Shown: positions 1-5,077 of the stretch, piece by piece | Layout of the letters: each line of letters opens with the position of its first letter | Numbering within the stretch: position 1 is the first letter of the stretch | NCBI GenBank assembly: GCA_937897005.1 | Contig: CALCOQ010000096.1 | Location: forward strand, 1 to 6,601 | Length of the DNA: 6,601 nt | Source of the DNA: an uncultured euryarchaeote | GTDB lineage: Archaea; Thermoplasmatota; Poseidoniia; Poseidoniales; Poseidoniaceae | Direction of reading: 5' to 3' | Position numbers and translations under genes: made by a program | The notes under the pieces: generated by a model | What the model was told of the DNA's origin: nothing | What the model saw: only the letters and a program-made list of their open reading frames with translations | The model's database searches: none

Positions 1-26
1 CAATACTACACCCGTACCATACTCTT

Positions 27-90
27 AGTGTAGCGTTTTTGCACGTGGTTCTATTCCTGCCCTCTGCATCTAGTGAAAAAACGCTAGACT
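27..90. repeat. interrupted inverted repeat, 14-base arms, in the left intergenic region
   Basis: Bases 27-40 (AGTGTAGCGTTTTT) are the reverse complement of bases 77-90 (AAAAACGCTAGACT) at 13 of 14 positions; the only mismatch is base 30 against base 87. A 36-base spacer separates the arms. As RNA this could fold into a long-stem hairpin. One arm has a T run and the other an A run, so a terminator for an unseen gene to the left, read in either direction, is possible. A protein-binding site or part of a small RNA is also possible. The repeat is seen directly; its role is unknown. Confidence 0.6.
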
Positions 91-117
91 GAAAGCAACC
101 CCCGCGTGTAGAAAATC

Positions 118-134
118 AATACATTTAGTGTATT
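118..134. repeat. small perfect hairpin / palindromic site upstream of the small membrane protein gene
   Basis: AATACA (118-123) and TGTATT (129-134) are perfect reverse complements around a 5-base loop TTTAG. An AT-rich site of this size upstream of a gene could be an operator or just chance. The right arm includes part of a second copy of TTAGTGTA (125-132), which also occurs at 25-32. Confidence 0.35.
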
Positions 135-239
135 AAAACTAAGATTTTGACTGTAATTATATTCTTCAGAACATTACCATTTCTACCTAGTGGTGTGTAA
201 AATGATGATGATTAATAGAGCGCAACCCATGCCAGAGAT

Positions 240-509
240 GTGAAAGAATCTTGGGAATGGCTGAAAGAACGTCCTAACCTGATGATGGCGATTGGTTTGC
301 CGATGATTATTTTCGGAGGCGTCTACATTGGCCCAGGTGCATGGATTTCTGCTCAGGAACCTGTATCCATAATGTGGCCAATTTTCGGCCAATTCATTTG
401 CTGGCCGGGATGTGGTTTGTTTGTCTATGGACTGATTCTTTCAGGCAAGAAAAAAGAAAACGATTCAGCAGTTGCAGTTATTGAACCAAGCCAAGATTCT
501 GATTCGTGA
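240..509 (+). CDS. small two-helix membrane protein of unknown function
   Basis: This 89-residue frame starts with GTG at 240. The in-frame codons back to the TAG at 216-218 offer no ATG, GTG or TTG, so GTG is the only sensible start unless translation begins at the internal Met15 or Met16. No Shine-Dalgarno is apparent. Two hydrophobic stretches, about residues 14-35 and 44-68, look like membrane helices. Basic residues before the first (K9, R11) and after the second (K70-K72) suggest both ends are cytoplasmic by the positive-inside rule. The second helix carries C54 and C58 separated by W-P-G. The C-terminal tail (70-89) is hydrophilic and ends in acidic and Ser residues. I do not recognise a family and assign no function. 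The gene is convergent with the HerA-like ATPase gene, whose stop lies 47 bases beyond its own. Real coding is supported by the amphipathic-to-hydrophobic pattern and the clean stop, but not proven. Confidence 0.65.
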   Translation: MKESWEWLKERPNLMMAIGLPMIIFGGVYIGPGAWISAQEPVSIMWPIFGQFICWPGCGLFVYGLILSGKKKENDSAVAVIEPSQDSDS

Positions 510-556
510 TTTGTTTTGAGACCCGAAAGGATTGTCAACGGACAGCACCAACCATA

Positions 557-3298
557 TCATTCAGATTCTCGGTTAGGCTGTTCTTTCAATCTGAGCCATG
601 TTTCACTCAGGAATATGAGGAGATAGAGACTGCCTAACCACAAGGCCGGCTTGAGGACCAGGTGGTCACCACCTATGTCGGCAAGGCCGGCAGAAAGAGA
701 ACCCTCGTTCATCCAACCAATAACTACCAAGGATGCAAGTAACAACAAGGTACAGAAATCCAAAACCCAGCGAATACCCGCGAGCACCTGTTTACTACTC
801 GCTTTCATTTCATTGAATTGCATGCCTGTGATGGTTGCAGACATGCTTTTGAGATTCGCAGTGATGGTAGTCAGTGCAGAATGGCTTTTTCGGAATTCTA
901 TACGTCCAAGTTTGAAACGGTTGATCAATTCAACAATGATGAATAAAGTGACCCATACGACACTCATCTCGAGTAATATTGCCCCCCATCCCATATCGAT
1001 ATTGTCGGAATTCTTCTGCCACATAAGCACGGTCCACAACCAGGCTGCAAGAATATATTGTATTGAACGAGCAAATCGCGAAATCTTCTTTTGTAGAGTG
1101 GCATCATGTGATAGGAACATCTCCAACCCGATGACCAGACCAACCGTTGAGGTGATGACGAAAGCCAGAGCCATCCACCACCAATCGATATTCCCATCTT
1201 GCCACCCAAGTAATACCGCAATCATTGCCCAAGCAAGCACAACACCACTGACCATGTTGGTGATGGCCTGCATGACATAAAGCGGGTCACGCCCATCCTT
1301 GAGAACTGCCAATCCTCCCATCAAGCGAACTTCGAATGCCGAGTCATTAACCACACCATGAGCGGCTGCAGTCATACCTCCTACCTTTTTGACTAGAGCA
1401 TTTGAAACCACCCCTTCCCCGCGTCCACCCTTGCCAGCGGCTCCAGCACCAATTCCTCCAACCGCAGCCGCCGCCGCAGTTCCATCTCTTTTCGGAGTTC
1501 GGCTTCGATTTGATGCCCATTCTCGAACATCATCATCAGTGATTTCTTCAACTTGTTCTTCAGATAGTGGAGCGCCATGATCCGTGTAGAGCCAACGACA
1601 CTGTATCGGAATTGGTTTATCATCCACATCAGGGCTTACAAGTTGAAATTGACCGGCCGATAGTTTTGGTAATTCATCGATGAGGCTGATGTCACCCCCT
1701 CCTTCTTTGAGTAGATGTTTGACCTTGTCAATGTCATTACGTTCTCTGAATCTACCTATGAACATCGTATTGGCTTGTGCTAGAATCTTGTAATCAACAT
1801 CGCTCACATTCTGAGTTGCAAGAACGCAGGCCACTCCATATTTTCTGGCTTGTTTGAATATCAGTTTAATAAGGTCTTTAGCAGGAGGATTTCGAGGATG
1901 TGGAGGCAGGTAGGGGGAGACTTCATCCATGAAGAACAACAGTTTCAATTCACCTTCAGCAGGTTGTTGAGTAAGCATCCAATCATAGAGTTCGCGCGCT
2001 ATTTCTTGGACCATGTATTGTTTCTGAGCATCATCTTGAATGGTATTGAGATAAAGGATGTTGACTGGAATCTTTCCTTCATCTGAAGGGGTACAGAATG
2101 TATCGATATCCAACGGAGTTCCATTTGCGAACAGAAGTTGATTCACACCTGAACTGTAAGCCGCAATTCGTCGAGATAGCTCACTACGGGTGCTTTTTGG
2201 TAACATATCCTCGAAATGAGGCAGGCCTTGTTCTTCCATCACCTCTTCCCAGGTTGGCAATTCGATGCGTTCCTCCTCATCTTCCTCTGCTGCTTCGAAT
2301 GCTTCAGGAAACAGTAGTTTCAGGAAGGTGGCATGTGGGTCCCGAATGGTTTTTGCGAGTTTCTGGAAGTCATCCAAGGGCAGTCCAAGTCTAGTTCCAT
2401 GTACTAGAATTTCATAGATGAATGGCTTGACTTGCTTTCCTTGTGCTTTTTCTACGTCATAATCAGCCAGACCGGTGAATCCGGCAGCCACCATATCCCA
2501 CGCAGTAATCGCTTCTTCCACCCCAAGTTCTGCTGGAGGAGCGACGAAAGGATCGATACAGATAGGTAACCCTTTGCTTCTAAGAGGCGTCCAAATTCTT
2601 ACTTCTGACATTTCCATCAGCGCTTTTCGTCGTGAAACATCCCCTCCCTGTTCGTTCAACTCATCAGGATCCAATCCCAATGCCAATCTTGCAAGGTCTC
2701 CTTGAGGGTCAAGGATGAGACTTGGTATTCCTGCCAGCGTCGCTTCTTCAATCAGGGCCTTCGCCATCACGGTTTTTCCAGACCCTGTCGAACCGAGCAT
2801 CGCCGCGTGTCTGGCAAGTATCTGGGAGGGAATTGCAACTTGTGAACCATCATCACGACGGGTACCAAGAATCATCATGTTTGAAGATGAAACAACATCT
2901 GGTTTTTTCGAGGCCTCAGGCTCGCTATCGTCTCCATCATCTTCTACTTCTTCTTCTGAAGTTGGAATCTCATTTCCTTCAGATTTATCATCCATCCATG
3001 AAGCCTCCACCTCAGGTGTGGCAACAGGTTCCTCCTCGAATTGATTCTCTGACCAGGATTCGAACTCTGTAGGTTCTTGGCCCGCCACATTCTCAACCTC
3101 AGATTCAACTTCCACTTCAGATTCTTCTTCAGTTATTAAACGGATTTCTTCCGCCAAGGCTTGGGCGGCATCTCCAACTTTTTCTTCAGAATCCTCTACA
3201 TTCTCTAGAATCTCATCAATGCCCCATTGGTCGCTCGAATCATCAGTTTCAGGTGACAATTCTTCGCCCCCCTGACCTGTTGCCTCCTCCCCGGACAT
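557..3298 (-). CDS. HerA/FtsK-like P-loop ATPase with acidic N-terminal tail and C-terminal six-helix membrane domain
   Basis: This 913-residue protein has four parts. Residues 1-137 are highly acidic and low in complexity, probably disordered. Residues about 141-600 form a HerA-type hexameric ATPase: lead-in R-H-A-A-M-L, Walker A GSTGSGKT at 169-176, LDPQGDLA at 196-203, Walker B LLFFMDE at 453-459 (D458, E459), sensor-like ATQN at 494-497, and candidate arginine fingers R516/R518 in GRFRER. Residues about 606-630 are a Gly/Ala-rich linker. Residues 677-898 hold about six hydrophobic segments (677-699, 706-729, 744-761, 771-792, 841-862, 880-898). HerA family motors translocate DNA, usually with NurA nuclease; neither NurA nor Mre11/Rad50 is in this window. 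FtsK, VirB4 and TraD relatives pump DNA or protein at membranes. I infer a membrane-anchored ATP-driven motor with unknown substrate. The start at 3298 is chosen because the acidic region begins there; ATGs at 3388 and 3400 would add 30 or 34 residues but overlap the divergent gene. Family assignment is firm, role is not. Confidence 0.9.
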   Translation of the reverse strand: MSGEEATGQGGEELSPETDDSSDQWGIDEILENVEDSEEKVGDAAQALAEEIRLITEEESEVEVESEVENVAGQEPTEFESWSENQFEEEPVATPEVEASWMDDKSEGNEIPTSEEEVEDDGDDSEPEASKKPDVVSSSNMMILGTRRDDGSQVAIPSQILARHAAMLGSTGSGKTVMAKALIEEATLAGIPSLILDPQGDLARLALGLDPDELNEQGGDVSRRKALMEMSEVRIWTPLRSKGLPICIDPFVAPPAELGVEEAITAWDMVAAGFTGLADYDVEKAQGKQVKPFIYEILVHGTRLGLPLDDFQKLAKTIRDPHATFLKLLFPEAFEAAEEDEEERIELPTWEEVMEEQGLPHFEDMLPKSTRSELSRRIAAYSSGVNQLLFANGTPLDIDTFCTPSDEGKIPVNILYLNTIQDDAQKQYMVQEIARELYDWMLTQQPAEGELKLLFFMDEVSPYLPPHPRNPPAKDLIKLIFKQARKYGVACVLATQNVSDVDYKILAQANTMFIGRFRERNDIDKVKHLLKEGGGDISLIDELPKLSAGQFQLVSPDVDDKPIPIQCRWLYTDHGAPLSEEQVEEITDDDVREWASNRSRTPKRDGTAAAAAVGGIGAGAAGKGGRGEGVVSNALVKKVGGMTAAAHGVVNDSAFEVRLMGGLAVLKDGRDPLYVMQAITNMVSGVVLAWAMIAVLLGWQDGNIDWWWMALAFVITSTVGLVIGLEMFLSHDATLQKKISRFARSIQYILAAWLWTVLMWQKNSDNIDMGWGAILLEMSVVWVTLFIIVELINRFKLGRIEFRKSHSALTTITANLKSMSATITGMQFNEMKASSKQVLAGIRWVLDFCTLLLLASLVVIGWMNEGSLSAGLADIGGDHLVLKPALWLGSLYLLIFLSETWLRLKEQPNRESE

Positions 3299-3386
3299 GA
3301 ATAGGTGAGCAGCGCCCCCTACTTCATGGGTTTCGGTGCCGCTGATTCGTCGGAGTGCTGAAATTGATGTGCCGTTTCGTGCAACC
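3299..3386. promoter_or_regulatory. probable divergent promoter region between ATPase and aminotransferase genes
   Basis: The 88 bases between the two chosen starts must carry both promoters if the starts are right. No convincing TATA box or Shine-Dalgarno is visible on either strand; the best AT-rich stretch is around 3359-3367 (GAAATTGAT), about 20-28 bases before the aminotransferase ATG, which would fit a leaderless archaeal message. Both strands stay open through this stretch, so either gene could begin further out than annotated. Function is inferred from gene orientation only. Confidence 0.35.
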
Positions 3387-4478
3387 ATGGGCGAACGCAT
3401 TCCAATGTCAAGACCTTGGATAGACGATGAGATGCATCAGGCCGCATATCGAGTCCTCGAATCAGGACGTTGGGTGAAGGGACCTGAAGCAACGGCCTTT
3501 GGTGGCGAATTCGCACATCACTGTGGGGCGGTTGCAGCAGTTCCTTGTGCAAGTGGTTCAGCCTCGCTGATTGCCGCACTTCGCTTACTTAACATCGGAC
3601 CGGGAGATGAAGTCATCGTCCCATCTTTGACTTTCTTTGCAAGTGTTTCCTGCATTGAGTTGGTAGGTGCAACCCCAGTCTTCGTTGATATCGAGGAAGA
3701 ATATTGGTGTCTTGATCCCAAGGCAGTATCTGCTGCCGTTTCTTCCAATACCAAGGCTATACTTGGTGTCCACCTTTTTGGCCAACCCTTTTCGTTGGAT
3801 CTTCCCACAGGTATCCCCATGATTGAAGATGCAGCACAGGCTCATGGTGCGATGTTGGATGGACGTTTAGCAGGTTCACTTGGAGATGTAGCCTGTTTCT
3901 CCTTTTTTCCTAGCAAGAACATGGCGGTAGGGGGCGAAGGGGGAATGATAACCACTACCAGGATGGACCTTGCCGAACGTCTTCAATCATGGGTGGATCA
4001 TGGTCGAGTAGGAGGCTCCAGAATTGAGGCTTTGACCAGCAATCTACGAATGTCCGAGATTCTTGCTGCCATGGGCAGGGTACAACTCAGTAGATTGGAC
4101 GAATGGCAGATTCGCCGTCAAGAGATTGCTGCATTACACAGTGCTGCAATCGCTCACCATCAATCATTACATGCCCCGCGAGTCAGACCGAGGGCTGTTC
4201 ATGGCTGGCATCAATACACCATACGCTGCGAATATTCACAAGAATTGATCCAGCATCTAGAGTCCAAAGAAATCGATGCTCGAATACATTACATGATTCC
4301 GTGCCATAGACAACCAGTGATGAGCGACCATCCTCAGTACTCTGAAGGTAGTCTACCAGTCACCGAGAGATTGTGTGGACAGTTGGTTTCAATTCCAGTC
4401 CATCCGTTCTTGAGTGAAGAAGAGATATTGCGCATTCATGCAGCATTGATTGAATTCACTCCTCCTCAGAAAACATGA
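3387..4478 (+). CDS. DegT/DnrJ/EryC1-family PLP-dependent sugar aminotransferase
   Basis: This 363-residue protein matches the DegT/DnrJ/EryC1 (AHBA synthase-like) family in length and motif order. These enzymes transfer an amino group, usually from glutamate, to a keto sugar attached to a nucleotide, making amino sugars for glycans, surface polysaccharide or glycosylated metabolites. Visible motifs are the N-terminal IPMSRPWID (5-13), the cofactor phosphate-binding CASGSASL (54-61), GDEVIVPSLTFFAS (73-86), VFVDIE (98-103), EDAAQAHGA (147-155, with D148 expected to contact the PLP ring nitrogen), SFFPSKN (172-178, K177 the Schiff-base lysine), and GGEGGM (182-187). The C-terminal part has RIHYMIPCHRQP (299-310), typical of the family. 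Start choice: ATG at 3387 puts IPMSRP at the usual distance from the N-terminus; an in-frame GTG at 3336 would add 17 unusual residues and ATG at 3405 would cut the motif. No sugar-nucleotide genes lie nearby, so the exact substrate (perosamine-type, UDP-4-keto or other) cannot be given. Its 3' end overlaps the CYTH gene by 23 bases. Confidence 0.93.
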   Translation: MGERIPMSRPWIDDEMHQAAYRVLESGRWVKGPEATAFGGEFAHHCGAVAAVPCASGSASLIAALRLLNIGPGDEVIVPSLTFFASVSCIELVGATPVFVDIEEEYWCLDPKAVSAAVSSNTKAILGVHLFGQPFSLDLPTGIPMIEDAAQAHGAMLDGRLAGSLGDVACFSFFPSKNMAVGGEGGMITTTRMDLAERLQSWVDHGRVGGSRIEALTSNLRMSEILAAMGRVQLSRLDEWQIRRQEIAALHSAAIAHHQSLHAPRVRPRAVHGWHQYTIRCEYSQELIQHLESKEIDARIHYMIPCHRQPVMSDHPQYSEGSLPVTERLCGQLVSIPVHPFLSEEEILRIHAALIEFTPPQKT

Positions 4479-4980
4479 CTATGCTTTGCATGATGTCTGA
4501 ATAATTTGAAACCGCCAACTCTGCATTTGACCAACCCGGCTCAGCAGTAATTTCCCCAGCTGCCCATTTTGGAATAGTGAAGAAATGGTTCTCTTCAGGC
4601 AATTCAATCTCTGCAATGACAAGCCCTTCTAAAGGACCGTGGAATACATCAATTTCCCACACCAATCCGCCCGAATCCGGCCAAAGATATCTCGTTTTGT
4701 GAATATGTGGCCACTCTATTGGGCAATCCATCGGGGGGATTTTCCATTCTTCTTCTATTCTTGATATTCCATTCCAAGGCCCTTTCAATGTCGCTAACCA
4801 CTCCTTGTCTCTTCGACGTATTCGGACGCCTTCATGGACCGAATTCATATCGATATCATCAGGTGGAATGAGTCCAGCAAAATCGGGGGCGTACCATTGT
4901 TCAATATCGAGTGAATCCAATCTAAGAAGAAAAGGGGGCTTCTCCAGCACGAGATACCGCCGCTCGATTTCAACACCCAT
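4456..4980 (-). CDS. CYTH-domain (triphosphate tunnel metalloenzyme) protein
   Basis: The 174-residue protein opens with MGVEIERRYLV, the hallmark N-terminal E-x-E-x-[KR] signature of the CYTH fold (E4, E6, R8). Further expected tunnel residues are present in order: RIRRR (53-57), TLKGP (64-68, K66), RIEEEW (74-79), HKTRY (94-98), WEIDVF (108-113; E109, D111) and AEIELP (123-128; E124, E126). Alternating charged residues along beta strands line a tunnel that binds a triphosphate and divalent metal. Family members include class IV adenylate cyclase (CyaB), thiamine triphosphatase and inorganic triphosphatase; the sequence alone does not separate these. The acidic and basic set looks complete, so it is probably active and cytosolic. 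Start: ATG at 4980 places the signature at the N-terminus, as usual. ATG at 5004 (8 more residues, with AGGA 9 bases before it) and ATG at 5052 are alternatives. It is convergent with and overlaps the aminotransferase end, and divergent from the FG-GAP gene. Confidence 0.9.
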   Translation of the reverse strand: MGVEIERRYLVLEKPPFLLRLDSLDIEQWYAPDFAGLIPPDDIDMNSVHEGVRIRRRDKEWLATLKGPWNGISRIEEEWKIPPMDCPIEWPHIHKTRYLWPDSGGLVWEIDVFHGPLEGLVIAEIELPEENHFFTIPKWAAGEITAEPGWSNAELAVSNYSDIMQSIVMFSEEE

Positions 4981-5075
4981 AACAAAGGCTGCCACCACTC
5001 TCATGAAGAAAATTCCTATGTTCAGAGTGAAATGAAGCCGATATCCTTTCAATCAATAGATAATATCGCAATATT
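4981..5075. promoter_or_regulatory. probable divergent promoter region between CYTH and FG-GAP genes
   Basis: These 95 bases separate two divergent starts, so both promoters should lie here. The right end is AT-rich (5051-5076) and includes the inverted repeat at 5060-5077. On the reverse strand, AGGA followed by 9 bases precedes the alternative CYTH ATG at 5004. No clear TATA box at a standard distance could be fixed by eye. Assignment is by gene orientation. Confidence 0.4.
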
Positions 5076-5077
5076 AT
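5060..5077. repeat. perfect 7-base inverted repeat overlapping the FG-GAP gene start codon
   Basis: ATAATAT (5060-5066) and ATATTAT (5071-5077) are perfect reverse complements around a 4-base loop CGCA. The right arm ends inside the ATG at 5076-5078. It may be an AT-rich operator or a weak RNA hairpin hiding the start, or may simply reflect an AT-rich promoter. The pairing is seen; the role is inferred. Confidence 0.45.

Larger units (their letters stand above)
1..239. other. intergenic region with no supported gene
   Basis: All forward frames hit stops early, and reverse-strand ATGs in this stretch open only very short frames, so no protein gene is supported. The region is fairly AT-rich and contains the inverted repeat at 27-90, the small hairpin at 118-134, and four copies of TAGTG (26-30, 71-75, 126-130, 188-192). 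The AT-rich TTATATT near 157-163 could be a TATA-like element for the gene at 240, but this is weak. It is most likely promoter and spacer DNA. Confidence 0.5.

Noticed and set aside
183..392. Reverse-strand 69-codon frame over the start of the small membrane protein gene
   Set aside because: It conflicts with the + strand gene, which has two clear hydrophobic helices and a charged tail; the reverse product has no recognisable pattern.
510..556. Possible terminator hairpin between the convergent ends (TGTC 533-536 with GACA 541-544)
   Set aside because: Only a 4-base stem with no adjacent T run; too weak to call.
651..1280. A 209-codon open frame on the + strand
   Set aside because: It lies wholly antisense to the membrane domain of the ATPase gene; its product has no domain or motif pattern, while the opposite strand has clear helices and family motifs.
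2098..3072. Several + strand frames of 76-116 codons (2098-2394, 2475-2705, 2715-3044, 2722-3072)
   Set aside because: All are antisense to the P-loop ATPase core or acidic tail and look like shadow frames, with Ser/Pro-rich products mirroring Glu/Gly codons.
557..3298. A HerA-NurA DNA resection or antiviral (HerA plus nuclease/SIR2) system
   Set aside because: No NurA, Mre11, Rad50, SIR2 or other nuclease gene is present in the window, and the neighbours are on the opposite strand.
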